DNA from: CALIZF01 sp046292445 | Lineage (GTDB): Bacteria; Pseudomonadota; Alphaproteobacteria; Rhodobacterales; Rhodobacteraceae | Direction of reading: 5' to 3' | DNA: 64,000 nt | Assembly (NCBI GenBank): GCA_046292445.1 | Contig: JBKBQT010000014.1 | Location: 1 to 64,000 of the forward strand | Shown: positions 1 through 8,718 of the stretch, piece by piece | How the letters are laid out: each line of letters starts with the position of its first letter | Numbering within the stretch: the first letter of the stretch is position 1 | Translations under genes and position numbers: made by a program | The notes under the pieces: generated by a model | The model's database searches: none | The model's input: only the letters and a program-made list of their open reading frames with translations | Told to the model about the DNA's origin: nothing

Positions 1-119
<119 letters not shown>

Positions 120-124
120 TCGCG

Positions 125-158
125 GCGCCCGCCCCGGCCAAAAGGCCGGGGCGGGCGC
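125..158 (+). terminator. Hairpin terminator after tuf
   Basis: A perfect 15-bp stem (125-139 with 144-158) closes on an AAAA loop, 5 bases after the tuf stop codon. There is no U-tract behind it, so it may stop transcription by stem strength alone or protect the mRNA end. Confidence 0.75.
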
Positions 159-260
159 GCATCGCCGGATGCGCCCCGCGCGCCGCGCCCGGCGCCGCCA
201 GCGGTCAATGGGCGCATCGCGGTCGGCCGGGCCTGCGGCGTCTATCGGCACCTGACCGCA

Positions 261-335
261 CCGGTCATCCGCCGCCCGATCCGCCACAGACCGATCCGCC
301 ACCGCCCGGTCCGCCACCGCCCGGTCCGCCCCTGT
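261..335. repeat. Five imperfect 15-bp tandem units
   Basis: Five consecutive 15-mers fill part of the tuf to tRNA-Trp spacer: CCGGTCATCCGCCGC, CCGATCCGCCACAGA, CCGATCCGCCACCGC, CCGGTCCGCCACCGC and CCGGTCCGCCCCTGT. The 15-bp period is a multiple of three, but I see no gene here. Nothing else is recognised in 159-382. Confidence 0.7.
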
Positions 336-382
336 CCCCCCTTGATTTCCCGCCGCCCCTGCCGTAGGCCCTCGATCGGCCT

Positions 383-458
383 AGGGGTATAGCTCAGTTG
401 GTAGAGCATCGGTCTCCAAAACCGAGGGTCGGGGGTTCGAGTCCCTCTGCCCCTGCCA
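383..458 (+). tRNA. trnW: tRNA-Trp (CCA)
   Basis: A 76-nt cloverleaf. The acceptor arm AGGGGTA pairs with TGCCCCT, followed by discriminator G and an encoded CCA. The D-arm contains AGCTCAGTTGGTAGAGC, the anticodon stem-loop reads CGGTCTCCAAAACCG with anticodon CCA, and the T-arm contains GGGTTCGAGTCCC. It lies 264 bases after tuf. In many proteobacteria the order is tuf - tRNA-Trp - secE - nusG, but here a transporter gene follows instead of secE. Confidence 0.97.
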
Positions 459-653
459 GGCCTGCCCCGCCACCCTGCCCGCTCCGGCGACGAGCTTCGG
501 CTGCGCGCGCGCCGCGCGGCGTCTGCACCGCCTGCCGCCACGAAACCTGCGATCACGCCGCTTGCGGCTGCACCGACCGCCGTGGCCGGGCCGGGCGCCC
601 TTGCGCTTTGCCGTGCAATGCCCGATTGCGCGCGGCAACGGACGGAGGCGCGT

Positions 654-1655
654 TTGGACGGCATCCTTGACCTGGCGGTCACGAACCTGACCTCGCCGAT
701 GATCCTGAGCTTTGCGCTCGGCCTTGCCGCGGCGCTCGCGCGGTCGGACCTGAGCGTGCCCGAGGCCGCGGCCAAGGCCCTGTCGCTCTACCTTCTGTTC
801 GCGATCGGCTACAAGGGCGGGGTCGCGGTGGCCGAGCATGGCGGCGGCGGCGATCTCGCGCTGGCGATGGCGGCGGGGGTCGGACTGTCCTTCGCCCTGC
901 CCCTTGCGGCCTTCGCGCTTCTGGGAGTGCTCACGCGGCTCGATCCGACCGACCGGGCGGCGGTCGCGGCGCATTACGGCTCGATCTCCATCGTCACCTT
1001 CGTGACCGGGACGGCGGTGCTGGAATCGGCCGGGATCGCGGCCGAGGGCTACATGGTCGCCGTCGCCGCCGCGATGGAGGCGCCGGCCATCGTCTCGGCG
1101 CTCTGGCTGGCGACGCGGGGCGGCGGGGCGAACGGCGCGGCCAACCGCGCGGCAGGCGCGCCCGATGCCGCGCTCTGGCGCGAAATCCTGCTCAACGGCT
1201 CGATCGTGCTGCTGGTGGGGTCGTTCCTGATCGGCGTGGCGACGGGACCGGCCGGCATGGCGGACCTGTCGCCATTCGTCGTCGCACCGTTCAAGGGGGT
1301 GCTGTGCCTCTTCCTGCTCGACATGGGCCTTGTGGCGGGGCGCGGGCTGCGGGCGTCGCGCGGGGTGCTGTCGGCCGGGCTCGTGGCCTTCGGGGTGCTG
1401 ATGCCGCTGGTCGGTGCGGCCGCCGGCCTTGCCGCCGGGCTCGGCCTCGGCCTCGGGACCGGGGGCGTCGCGCTCTTCATGGTGCTCGCTGCCTCGGCCA
1501 GCTACATCGCCGTGCCGGCGGCGATGCGCGTCGCGCTGCCCGAGGCGAACCCGGCGATCTATGTCACGCTCTCGCTCGGCGTGACCTTTCCGTTCAATCT
1601 GGCGATCGGCATCCCCGTCTACATGACCATGGCGGGCCTGCTGACGGGGGGATGA
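654..1655 (+). CDS. sbtA: SbtA-type sodium-dependent bicarbonate transporter
   Basis: Predicted inner-membrane permease of the SbtA/DUF897 family (PF05982), which in cyanobacteria takes up HCO3- with Na+. It has 333 residues and about ten hydrophobic segments. The family hallmark is visible mid-protein: AHYGSISIVTFVTGTAVLES, then GYMVAVAAAMEAPAIV, close to the AHYGSVS/MEAPAI region of cyanobacterial SbtA. The TTG start at 654 is chosen because GGAGG lies at 645-649 and hydrophobic sequence begins soon after; a longer frame from ATG 582 adds a non-hydrophobic lead. The stop overlaps the start of the PII-like gene (ATGA), so the two are co-translated. Family assignment is strong; substrate and ion coupling are inferred. 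Confidence 0.88.
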   Translation: MDGILDLAVTNLTSPMILSFALGLAAALARSDLSVPEAAAKALSLYLLFAIGYKGGVAVAEHGGGGDLALAMAAGVGLSFALPLAAFALLGVLTRLDPTDRAAVAAHYGSISIVTFVTGTAVLESAGIAAEGYMVAVAAAMEAPAIVSALWLATRGGGANGAANRAAGAPDAALWREILLNGSIVLLVGSFLIGVATGPAGMADLSPFVVAPFKGVLCLFLLDMGLVAGRGLRASRGVLSAGLVAFGVLMPLVGAAAGLAAGLGLGLGTGGVALFMVLAASASYIAVPAAMRVALPEANPAIYVTLSLGVTFPFNLAIGIPVYMTMAGLLTGG

Positions 1656-1966
1656 CGATGCAGATGCATGCCGCCAAGCGGGTCGAGATCATCATCGAGG
1701 CGCCGATGGAGGGGCGGCTGACGGCCGCGCTCACGCAGGCGGGGGTGACGGGATTCACCATCCTGCCGGTGTTCGGCGGATCGGGCCGTTCGGGGGTCTG
1801 GAGCCGCGACGGTCAGGTCGGACGGTCGGGGATGGTGGCGGTGGTCTGCCTGATCCGGCCCGAGCGGCTCGACGCGCTGCTCGAGGCCGCCTTCGCGGTT
1901 GTCGAGCGGCACATCGGCGTGGTCTCGATCACCGATGCCGCCGTGCTGCGCGCCGAGCGATTCTGA
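1652..1966 (+). CDS. sbtB: SbtB-like PII-family regulator
   Basis: A 104-residue PII-like protein that overlaps the upstream permease stop by 4 bp. Its beta-alpha-beta pattern (VEIIIEAP, a helix, FTILPVFGGSGRSG, then MVAVVCLI, a helix, IGVVSITDAAVL) fits the trimeric PII/SbtB fold, with the Gly/Ser-rich stretch around residues 39-58 as the T-loop. Cyanobacterial SbtB binds adenine nucleotides and gates SbtA. This copy lacks the Cys-Gly-Pro...Gly-Cys C-terminal loop found in some cyanobacterial SbtB proteins and ends at residue 104. Regulation of the neighbouring transporter is inferred from family and coupling. Confidence 0.82.
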   Translation: MTMQMHAAKRVEIIIEAPMEGRLTAALTQAGVTGFTILPVFGGSGRSGVWSRDGQVGRSGMVAVVCLIRPERLDALLEAAFAVVERHIGVVSITDAAVLRAERF

Positions 1967-2039
1967 CCCCCGCGTCCCCTGCATGGGGCGGATGTGCGTC
2001 TATCACACAGAGAACCATCGCGGGCTGCACCGGGAGGAC

Positions 2040-2114
<75 letters not shown>

Positions 2115-2336
2115 CCGCCTGTCTTGCGCCGCCGACGGGCCGCGACGAGCCTGCCCGGACCAGCCATGCGACACGACCCACGTGCGACTGGCGCGATGCG
2201 GACCCGCATCCTGCCACCGCATTCGTGGACGGCGCAGGCGATAGACGCAAACGGCAGACCGCGCAACCCCCCCTGTCGCATTGCCGGCCGGCCCCGCCCG
2301 CTGGACGCCGCCCTGCCGGTGATGGTATCGGGACGC

Positions 2337-2522
2337 ATGAGCGATGACCGCCCCCCTCTCGATGCCACGGGCCGCCGCCGCAAGGCACCGCCCCCGGCCG
2401 CCCCCGCCGCGCAGGACAAGGGCAGGACCGCGCGCCTCGCCGCTGCCCTGCGCGAGAACCTGCACCGGCGCAAGGCGCGCAGCCGCGCCGCCGATGCGGC
2501 AGAGTCGCAAGGGGACGCCTGA
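2337..2522 (+). CDS. Small basic hypothetical protein upstream of murA
   Basis: A 61-residue protein starting [16 protein letters not shown], rich in Ala, Arg and Pro, with a central stretch [20 protein letters not shown] likely to be helical. The stop lies 2 bases before the murA ATG, so it is probably the first gene of the murA operon. I recall similar short proteins in this place in other Rhodobacterales, which favours a real gene, but no function can be assigned. There is no signal peptide or membrane segment. The distinctly positively charged central helix could bind nucleic acid or membrane surfaces, but this is only a guess. Confidence 0.6.
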   Translation: MSDDRPPLDATGRRRKAPPPAAPAAQDKGRTARLAAALRENLHRRKARSRAADAAESQGDA

Positions 2523-2524
2523 CC

Positions 2525-3796
2525 ATGGATGCCATCCTCGTGCGCGGCGGCGCGCCCCTCGCCGGCCAGATCCCCATCGCGGGTGCCAAGAACGCCTGCC
2601 TTGCGCTGATGCCCGCGACACTGCTGACGGGCGAGCCGCTGACGCTGACCAACGCCCCGCGGCTCAGCGACATCCGCACCATGACGCAGCTTCTGCAATC
2701 GCTCGGCGCCGAGGTGCAGGCGCTGCAGGGCGGCCGCGTGCTCGCCCTGTCCTCGCATGACGTGACGTCCCAGCGCGCGGAATACGACATCGTGCGCAAG
2801 ATGCGCGCCTCGATCCTCGTGCTCGGCCCGCTGGTCGCACGCTTCGGGCAGGCCGAGGTGTCGCTGCCGGGCGGCTGCGCGATCGGCGCGCGGCCGGTGG
2901 ACCTGCACCTGCGGGCGCTCGAGGCGATGGGGGCGACGATCGAACTGATCGACGGCTATGTGCATGCGAGGGCCCCGGCGGGCGGGCTGCGCGGCGCGCG
3001 GATCGAGTTTCCCTTCGTCTCGGTCGGCGCCACCGAAAACACGCTCATGGCCGCGACACTGGCGCGCGGGACGACCGTGATCGGCAATGCGGCGCGCGAG
3101 CCGGAGATCACCGATCTTGCCCGCTGCCTGCGCCGCATGGGCGCGCGGATCGAGGGCGAGGGGACGGCGACGATCACCGTCGAGGGGGTCGATGCCCTCG
3201 GCGGCGCGACCCATACCGTCGTCGCCGACCGGATCGAGCTTGGCACCTACATGCTCGCCCCGGCCATCGCCGGGGGGTCGGTCGAATGCCTCGGCGGGCG
3301 GCTCGACCTTGTCGCGGCCTTTGCCGAACGGCTCGACGCCGCCGGGATCGGGGTCGAGGAAACGCCGGGCGGGCTGCGCGTGGCACGCCGCAACGGGCCG
3401 GCGCGGGCGGTCGATGTCGTCACCGCCCCCTTCCCCGGCTTTCCGACCGACCTCCAGGCGCAGATGATGGCGCTGCTGTGCACCGCCACCGGCACATCGG
3501 TGCTCGAGGAACGGATCTTCGAGAACCGCTTCATGCATGCGCCCGAACTCGCCCGCATGGGCGCGCGCATCAGCGTGGCGGGCGGCACCGCGACCGTGAC
3601 CGGCGTCGAGCGGCTGCGCGGCGCGCAGGTGATGGCGACCGACCTGCGCGCCTCGGTCTCGCTCATCCTCGCGGCACTCGCGGCCGAAGGCGAAACGCTC
3701 GTCCGCCGCGTCTATCACCTCGACCGCGGCTACGAGCGGGTCGAGGAGAAGCTCGGCAGCCTCGGCGCCAGCATCGCCCGGGTGCAGGACCGATGA
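2525..3796 (+). CDS. murA: UDP-N-acetylglucosamine 1-carboxyvinyltransferase
   Basis: MurA transfers enolpyruvate from PEP to UDP-GlcNAc, the first committed step of peptidoglycan synthesis, in the cytoplasm. The 423-residue length is typical. Visible features are the N-terminal IAGAKNA motif (Lys22), the [13 protein letters not shown] segment, and [11 protein letters not shown] with the catalytic Cys118, the residue targeted by fosfomycin. Repeated inside-out alpha/beta folds follow, ending [16 protein letters not shown]. The ATG lies 2 bases after the upstream small ORF, and the stop overlaps the next gene (ATGA). The operon murA - DUF2948 - hisD is characteristic of Rhodobacterales. Confidence 0.97.
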   Translation: MDAILVRGGAPLAGQIPIAGAKNACLALMPATLLTGEPLTLTNAPRLSDIRTMTQLLQSLGAEVQALQGGRVLALSSHDVTSQRAEYDIVRKMRASILVLGPLVARFGQAEVSLPGGCAIGARPVDLHLRALEAMGATIELIDGYVHARAPAGGLRGARIEFPFVSVGATENTLMAATLARGTTVIGNAAREPEITDLARCLRRMGARIEGEGTATITVEGVDALGGATHTVVADRIELGTYMLAPAIAGGSVECLGGRLDLVAAFAERLDAAGIGVEETPGGLRVARRNGPARAVDVVTAPFPGFPTDLQAQMMALLCTATGTSVLEERIFENRFMHAPELARMGARISVAGGTATVTGVERLRGAQVMATDLRASVSLILAALAAEGETLVRRVYHLDRGYERVEEKLGSLGASIARVQDR

Positions 3797-4284
3797 GCAC
3801 GCGCACGGGCGGCGATGCGCGATTCGAGGACGGCGGCGAGCGCCCGCTCGCCCTGCGCGCCGAGGCGCCCGAGGACGTCGCCATCCTCTCGGCCCTCGTG
3901 CAGGACGCCGTCCTGCCGGCCGCCGACCTGCGCTACGAGCGGCGCAAGCGGCGCTTTGCCCTCCTCCTGAACCGCTTCCGCTGGGAGGACCGCGCCGCGG
4001 CCGAACGCAGCGGCCGGCCCTACGAGCGGGTGCGCAGCCTGCTGGTGATCGACTTCGTGCTCGCCGCGAAGACGCAGGGCCTGCCCGGACGCGATGGCGA
4101 TACGGTCTTGTCGCTGCTGGCGATCGCCTACGAGCCCGGGGCCGAAGGCGCAGGAACCCTCACGCTGACCTTCGCCGGCGACGGCGCGCTGCGCCTCGCG
4201 GTCGAATGCGTCGATCTGACGCTCACGGACGTGACCCGCCCGTGGCGCGCCCCCTCGGGCAAGGCGCCGCAGCATCCGGATTGA
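3793..4284 (+). CDS. DUF2948 family protein
   Basis: A 163-residue protein translationally coupled to murA by a 4-bp ATGA overlap. From about residue 18 it matches my memory of DUF2948 (PF11164): [20 protein letters not shown], then a basic [27 protein letters not shown], and a C-terminal [14 protein letters not shown]. No signal peptide, membrane segment or catalytic motif is visible. Function is unknown. Consistent placement between murA and hisD in Rhodobacterales suggests a housekeeping role, but does not identify it. Confidence 0.8.
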   Translation: MSTRTGGDARFEDGGERPLALRAEAPEDVAILSALVQDAVLPAADLRYERRKRRFALLLNRFRWEDRAAAERSGRPYERVRSLLVIDFVLAAKTQGLPGRDGDTVLSLLAIAYEPGAEGAGTLTLTFAGDGALRLAVECVDLTLTDVTRPWRAPSGKAPQHPD

Positions 4285-4360
4285 CCGGGCCGCGGCCTTG
4301 CTGCCGCCCGCCCCCCGCGCTAGGCGCTGCAGCGCCCCAGCACCGGCGACAGGAGACGCC

Positions 4361-5674
4361 ATGCCCACATTCCTTTCGACCCGGGATGCCGGTTTCGATG
4401 CCGCCTTTGCCGCCCTTCTCGGACGCAAGCGGGAAGCGGCGGCCGATGTCGATGCCGCCGTCGCCGCGATCCTCGCCGATGTGCGCACCCGCGGCGATGC
4501 GGCGGTCATCGAGATGACCGCGCGCTGGGACCGCACGACCCTGACGCCCGCGACGCTCGCGGTCAGCGAGCCCGAGATCGACGCCGCCATCGCTGCCGTC
4601 GATCCCGCCGACCTCGCCGCGCTCGACCTCGCGGCGGACCGCATCCGCGCCTATCACGAACGCCAGCGCCCCGTTGACGCAAGCTGGACCGACGCCGCGG
4701 GCGCCACCCTCGGGTGGCGCTGGACGCCGGTCGCCTCGGCGGGGCTCTATGTGCCCGGCGGCCTCGCCTCCTACCCGTCCTCGGTGCTCATGAACGCCAT
4801 CCCGGCCCGCGTCGCCGGCGTCGGACGGCTCGTGATCTGCGCCCCGGCGCCGGACGGCGTGCTCAACCCCCTCGTGCTCGCCGCCGCCCGCCGGGTCGGC
4901 GCCGATGCCGTCTACCGCATCGGCGGGGCCCAGGCGATCGCGGCGCTCGCCTTCGGCACGCCGAGCATTCCGGCGGTGGACAAGATCACCGGCCCGGGCA
5001 ACGCCTTTGTCGCCGCCGCCAAGCGGCAGGTGTTCGGCCATGTCGGGATCGACATGATCGCCGGGCCGTCCGAGGTGCTCGTCATCGCCGACCATACCGC
5101 CGATCCCGACTGGATCGCGCTCGACCTGCTGGCCCAGGCCGAACACGACGCCAGCGCCCAGTCGATCCTCATCACCCCCGATCCCGCCCTCGCCCGCGCC
5201 GCCGCCGCGGCCGTCGAACGCCACTGCGCCACCCTGCCGCGCGCTGCCATCGCCGGGGCGTCGTGGGCGGCCCATGGCGCCATCATCACCTGCCGCGACC
5301 TCGCCGAGGCGGCAGTGCTCGCCGACCGCATCGCGGCGGAACATCTCGAGTTGCTCGTGGACGACCCCGAACCGCTCGCCGCCCGGATCACCCATGCCGG
5401 CGCGATCTTCCTCGGCCACTGGACGCCCGAGGCGATCGGCGACTACGTCGGGGGCCCCAACCACGTGCTGCCCACCGCGCGGTCCGCCCGCTTCTCCTCG
5501 GGCCTGTCGGTGCTCGACTTCATGAAGCGCACGACCATGGCCCGCATGACCCCGGGCGCCCTCCAGGCCTTCGGGCCCGCCGCCGAACGCCTCGCCGCCG
5601 CCGAGGGCCTTGGCGCCCACGGGGCGAGCGTGGCGGCACGCCTTGCACGGATCAACGGCGCAGTGAGGGGCTGA
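4361..5674 (+). CDS. hisD: Histidinol dehydrogenase
   Basis: HisD is the zinc-dependent enzyme that oxidises histidinol to histidine with two NAD+, the last step of histidine synthesis. The 437-residue product is family length. Diagnostic stretches are YVPGGLASYPSSVLMNAIPA, VDKITGPGNAFVAAAKRQV, GPSEVLVIAD, AAEHLELLVDD (the catalytic Glu-His pair) and GPNHVLPT. The ATG at 4361 is preceded by AGGAG at 4351-4355. A 76-bp spacer separates it from the DUF2948 gene. Histidine genes are not otherwise clustered here. Confidence 0.96.
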   Translation: MPTFLSTRDAGFDAAFAALLGRKREAAADVDAAVAAILADVRTRGDAAVIEMTARWDRTTLTPATLAVSEPEIDAAIAAVDPADLAALDLAADRIRAYHERQRPVDASWTDAAGATLGWRWTPVASAGLYVPGGLASYPSSVLMNAIPARVAGVGRLVICAPAPDGVLNPLVLAAARRVGADAVYRIGGAQAIAALAFGTPSIPAVDKITGPGNAFVAAAKRQVFGHVGIDMIAGPSEVLVIADHTADPDWIALDLLAQAEHDASAQSILITPDPALARAAAAAVERHCATLPRAAIAGASWAAHGAIITCRDLAEAAVLADRIAAEHLELLVDDPEPLAARITHAGAIFLGHWTPEAIGDYVGGPNHVLPTARSARFSSGLSVLDFMKRTTMARMTPGALQAFGPAAERLAAAEGLGAHGASVAARLARINGAVRG

Positions 5675-5728
5675 CGCGGCAGGCAGGGGGGCCTTCCGCC
5701 CCCCTCTTGGCCGTTTCCGGCCAATTCA

Positions 5729-5837
5729 CCCCCCCGAGGATATTTCGGCCAGGCTGAAGGGGGCGGCCGCGCGCCCTTCAGGCATGCGGCGCGCGCCCCC
5801 CCGTTTTCAGGCTGGCCCAAATATCCCCGCCGGAGGC
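5729..5837. repeat. Head-to-head pair of the dispersed ATATTT repeat
   Basis: A plus-oriented copy (core 5738-5758, 19 of 21 bases matching the consensus GGATATTTGGGCCAGCCTGA plus A) faces a minus-oriented perfect copy (core 5806-5826) that continues CCCGCCGGAGGC. The arms can pair into a hairpin about 90 nt long, with further complementary GC runs between them (GGCCGCGCGCC, GGCGCGCGCC). It sits in the 273-bp hisD to UPF0262 spacer and may end hisD transcription. There is no U-tract. The rest of the spacer shows nothing. Confidence 0.8.
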
Positions 5838-5947
5838 GCACGGTGCCGCGCGCGTTCCCGCCGGGCCGGGGCGCCGCGGATCATGCCCCCTTGCCGCCGC
5901 GCGCCGCCTCGGGCAAGAGCGGCGCGCATCCCATCGCGATCCTGCCC

Positions 5948-6424
5948 ATGTCCCGCCTTTGTGCCATCGAAATCGACGACCGCGGCCTCGCGCCGCCGAC
6001 CCCTGCCATCGAGCAGGAACGCCGGGTGGCGATCTTCGACCTGCTCGAGGACAACAGCTTTGCCCTGCCCCCGCGCGACGGGCGGGCGGTGCCGGAGGGG
6101 CCCTACCGGTTGCATCTTTCGATCCGTGACGGGCGGCTCGTCTTCGACATCGCCACCGAAACGGCCGACAGGGTGGGGGAGTTTCATCTGTCCCTCGGCC
6201 CGTTCCGCCAGGTGGTCAAGGACTACTTCCAGATCTGCGAATCCTACTTCGATGCGGTCAAGCGCCTCCCGCCGAGCCAGATCGAGGCGATCGACATGGC
6301 ACGGCGCGGCATCCACAACGAAGGCGCGCGGGTGCTGATGGAGCGGCTCGAGGGCAAGGCCGCTGTGGATATCGATACCGCACGGCGCCTCTTCACGCTC
6401 ATCTGTGTCCTGCACTGGGGCTGA
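5948..6424 (+). CDS. UPF0262 family protein
   Basis: A 158-residue protein recognised as UPF0262, an alphaproteobacterial family of this length with unknown function. It starts MSRLCAIEIDDRGL and contains IEQERRVAIFDLLEDNSFA, LSLGPFRQVVKDYFQICESY, RRGIHNEGARVLMERL and VDIDTARRLFTLICVLHWG. The ATG at 5948 is chosen over an upstream in-frame ATG (5843) because the 35 extra residues are Pro/Arg-rich and the family starts at the later Met. The next gene begins 3 bases after its stop, so the two form an operon. No signal or membrane segment is visible. Confidence 0.85.
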   Translation: MSRLCAIEIDDRGLAPPTPAIEQERRVAIFDLLEDNSFALPPRDGRAVPEGPYRLHLSIRDGRLVFDIATETADRVGEFHLSLGPFRQVVKDYFQICESYFDAVKRLPPSQIEAIDMARRGIHNEGARVLMERLEGKAAVDIDTARRLFTLICVLHWG

Positions 6425-6427
6425 AGC

Positions 6428-6883
6428 GTGGCGAGCTTTCCGCAGGCGGTGCTGTTCTGCTGCGACCACAACGCCGTCCGCTCGCCCATGGCCGAGGCGC
6501 TGATGAAGCGGTTCTACGGCCAGCGGGCCTATGTCCAGTCGGCCGGGGTCGAGAACGATCTCGAGATCGACGGCTTTGCCATCGCGGTCTGCCGCGAATG
6601 GGGCATCGAACTGGCGCGCCACCGCTCGCGCAGCTTCGAGGAGATGCAGCAGCTGGGCGAGGATCTCGAGGGGTTCGATCTGATCGTCGCCCTGTCGCCG
6701 GCCTCGCAGCGCCAGGCGATCGCGCGCACGCGGCATGCCCATACGGCGGTCGAGTTCTGGCCGATCATCGATCCGACCGCCATCGGCGAGACGCGCGAGG
6801 CCAAGCTTGCCGCCTATCGCCGGGCCCGCGACATGATCCGCGACCGGATGATCGCGCGGTTCGGGCCGCCCGAGGGCCGCTGA
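6428..6883 (+). CDS. Low-molecular-weight phosphotyrosine phosphatase family protein
   Basis: A 151-residue protein with the P-loop Cys-x5-Arg-Ser near the N-terminus (CDHNAVRS, nucleophile Cys12, Arg18) and the general-acid DP motif (IIDPT) near residue 117. This is the LMW-PTP/arsenate-reductase-like fold. It could act on protein phosphotyrosine or, less likely, arsenate; the usual ArsC resolving cysteines are not evident. GTG start at 6428, three bases after the UPF0262 stop. The order UPF0262 then LMW phosphatase is conserved in Rhodobacterales as I recall it. Confidence 0.85.
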   Translation: MASFPQAVLFCCDHNAVRSPMAEALMKRFYGQRAYVQSAGVENDLEIDGFAIAVCREWGIELARHRSRSFEEMQQLGEDLEGFDLIVALSPASQRQAIARTRHAHTAVEFWPIIDPTAIGETREAKLAAYRRARDMIRDRMIARFGPPEGR

Positions 6884-6902
6884 GCGCCAGACGATGCCGG
6901 GC

Positions 6903-6920
6903 GCCCGCCCATGCGCGGGC
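6903..6920 (+). terminator. Possible terminator hairpin
   Basis: GCCCGC (6903-6908) and GCGGGC (6915-6920) form a 6-bp stem with loop CCATGC, followed by only TT. It lies 20 bases after the phosphatase stop. A weak candidate. Confidence 0.4.
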
Positions 6921-7103
6921 TTGGTGCGGCCGGGTGGCAAGCCATGGCCAGCCCGGATCAGTTGCGGTGAGACGGCGCAGGTTCCGTGACGCCTGCGGCG
7001 ACGCCCCGGCCGGGCGTGCTGCCCCTTGCCGGCCCGGCGCGTGGCGCTTAGGTCTTGGGACGGCGCCGTGCACCCTGCCCCGCGCGCCGGACCCGGACCC
7101 GCC

Positions 7104-7535
7104 ATGCCCCAGACCGCTTCCGATGCCACCCGCGCGCTGATCGCCCGCTACTACGCCGCCTTCAATGCCGAGGATGCCGCCGGGATGCTGGCCTGCGTGA
7201 CCGACGATGTGGAGCACAGGGTGAACGAAGGCGGCATACGCCGCGGCCGCGCGCAGTTCGCCGATTTCTGTGCCCATATGGGCGCCTGCTACCGCGAGCG
7301 GCTCGAGGACATGGTGATCCTCGTGGCCGAGGACGGCCGCCGCGCCGCTGCCGAATTCACCGTCCAGGGCCGCTATCTCGTCACCGACCCCGGCTTGCCT
7401 TCCGGCCTGACCGCGGCGCGCGGGCAGGCCTATGTCCTGCCTGCCGGCGCCTTCTTCACCCTGAGGGACGGGCGGATCGCGCGGATATCGACATTCTACA
7501 ACCTCGCAGACTGGATCCGGCAGGTTTCGGCGTGA
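7104..7535 (+). CDS. NTF2-like (SnoaL/ketosteroid-isomerase type) protein
   Basis: A 143-residue single-domain protein with the NTF2-like pattern. An N-terminal helix (ARYYAAFNAEDAAGMLACV) is followed by TDDVEHRVNEGG, a curved sheet (AAEFTVQGRYLV) and a closing strand (FFTLRDGRIARISTFYNLADWI). Members include isomerases, dehydratases and non-enzymatic binding proteins, so the reaction cannot be named. The stop overlaps the following GNAT gene (GTGA), indicating coupled translation and perhaps a shared substrate. ATG at 7104 was chosen; an upstream in-frame start adds unlike sequence. Confidence 0.78.
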   Translation: MPQTASDATRALIARYYAAFNAEDAAGMLACVTDDVEHRVNEGGIRRGRAQFADFCAHMGACYRERLEDMVILVAEDGRRAAAEFTVQGRYLVTDPGLPSGLTAARGQAYVLPAGAFFTLRDGRIARISTFYNLADWIRQVSA

Positions 7536-8119
7536 CGCTCGATCTGCGCATCCTGACCGGCGCGGCGCTCGATTCGGCGATCGACGACGTGGCGCGGCTC
7601 CGCATCACCGTGTTCCGCGACTTTCCCTATCTCTACGACGGCGACATGGACTACGAGCGGGGCTATGCCGCCTCCTACCGCGACAGCCCGGGCGCCATCC
7701 TCGTCGGGGCGTTCGACGGACCGCGCCTCGTGGGTGCCGCGACCGGCACGCCGCTCGCCGACCATGCCGAGGCCTTCGCGGCGCCCTTCGCGCCGACCGG
7801 GATCGATATCGGCAGCGTGTTCTACTGTGCCGAATCGGTCCTGATGGCCGAATACCGTGGCCGCGGGATCGGCCACCGGTTCTTCGATGCGCGCGAGGCG
7901 CATGCCCGCCGGCTCGGCTTCGTCCGGTCTGCCTTCTGCGCGGTGATCCGGCCCGAGGATCACCCGAAGCGGCCCGCCGACTACCGCGCGCTCGATGCCT
8001 TCTGGCGCCGCCGCGGCTATGCCCCGCTGCCCGGCGTCATCGCGCACTTCGGCTGGCGCGACCTTGGCGAGACGGGCGAGAGCGAGAAACGGCTCCAGTT
8101 CTGGCACCGCCACCTCTGA
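7532..8119 (+). CDS. GNAT family N-acetyltransferase
   Basis: A 195-residue acetyltransferase-fold protein. The acetyl-CoA-binding beta4-alpha3 element is visible as AESVLMAEYRGRGIGHRFFDARE (Arg/Gln-x-x-Gly-x-Gly/Ala type), followed by a strand with FCAVIRPEDHPKRP and a late FWRRRGYAPLPG. The GTG start is fused to the upstream stop (GTGA, 7532-7535). The acceptor substrate is unknown. Its 3' end converges with the peroxiredoxin gene, and a 7-bp inverted repeat spans both stop codons. Confidence 0.82.
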   Translation: MTLDLRILTGAALDSAIDDVARLRITVFRDFPYLYDGDMDYERGYAASYRDSPGAILVGAFDGPRLVGAATGTPLADHAEAFAAPFAPTGIDIGSVFYCAESVLMAEYRGRGIGHRFFDAREAHARRLGFVRSAFCAVIRPEDHPKRPADYRALDAFWRRRGYAPLPGVIAHFGWRDLGETGESEKRLQFWHRHL

Positions 8120-8153
8120 CCGCGCCGCGCCCCCTTGGACGCGCTTGGTCAGA
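8115..8153. terminator. Possible bidirectional terminator
   Basis: TCTGACC (8115-8121) and GGTCAGA (8147-8153) form perfect 7-bp arms around a GC-rich 25-base loop. Each arm contains the stop codon of one of the two convergent genes. No U-tract, so only a candidate. Confidence 0.35.
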
Positions 8154-8637
8154 TCGCCGCCAGCAGCGCCTCGCCGCCCGACACCTCGCAGGTGCCCGGG
8201 TTCTCTTCCTTGTGCAGGACCGTCACAACCCCATCCTCGACCACCATCGCATAACGCGCCGACCGGCCCATGAGGCCGACCGCCGGCGCATCGAAGGCCA
8301 TCCCGATCGCCGCCGTGAAGGCGCCCGTGCCGTCCGCCAGCATCGCGATGCCGGCGCCGGCGGCACCCGTGGCCTCGCCCCAGGCCTTCATCACGAAGGG
8401 ATCGTTGACCGAAACGCAGATCACCTCGTCGATCCCCCTGGCGTCGAATTGCGCCTTGGTGCGGATGAACGACGGCACATGCGCCGCATGGCAGGTTGGC
8501 GTGAAGGCGCCCGGCACCGCAAAGATCACCACGCGCCGCCCCGCTGTCAGATCAGCAATCGACACCGTCTCGGGCCCCGACGCCCCAAGCTTGACGAGAG
8601 TGCCCTCGGGCAGCCTGTCCCCGACCGAAATCGCCAT
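8149..8637 (-). CDS. Peroxiredoxin, Prx5/AhpE-like redoxin
   Basis: A thiol peroxidase of the redoxin family, 162 residues. It contains the peroxidatic motif PGAFTPTCHAAHVPSF (Cys49), the downstream segment ICVSVNDPFVMKAWGE, and a second Cys in NPGTCEVSGGEALL typical of atypical or glutaredoxin-dependent Prx5 proteins. It should reduce H2O2 or alkyl hydroperoxides in the cytoplasm. ATG 8637 is preferred because GAGGG sits 6 bases upstream; the ATG at 8643 abuts that GAGGG directly. It is divergent from the flavoprotein reductase across 81 bp, which suggests joint redox control but does not prove it. Confidence 0.93.
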   Translation of the reverse strand: MAISVGDRLPEGTLVKLGASGPETVSIADLTAGRRVVIFAVPGAFTPTCHAAHVPSFIRTKAQFDARGIDEVICVSVNDPFVMKAWGEATGAAGAGIAMLADGTGAFTAAIGMAFDAPAVGLMGRSARYAMVVEDGVVTVLHKEENPGTCEVSGGEALLAAI

Positions 8638-8718
8638 ATCCATCCCTCGCGCGTTGTGTTTGCCTCGCGCCGGCATATAGCGTCACCGCAGGGGCACGGC
8701 CAGAGGGAGGGTTCATCC

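Noticed and set aside
5729..5837. Possible insertion-sequence terminal inverted repeats
   Set aside because: The facing copies enclose fewer than 60 bases and no transposase, and other copies are single, so it is a small dispersed repeat rather than an IS.
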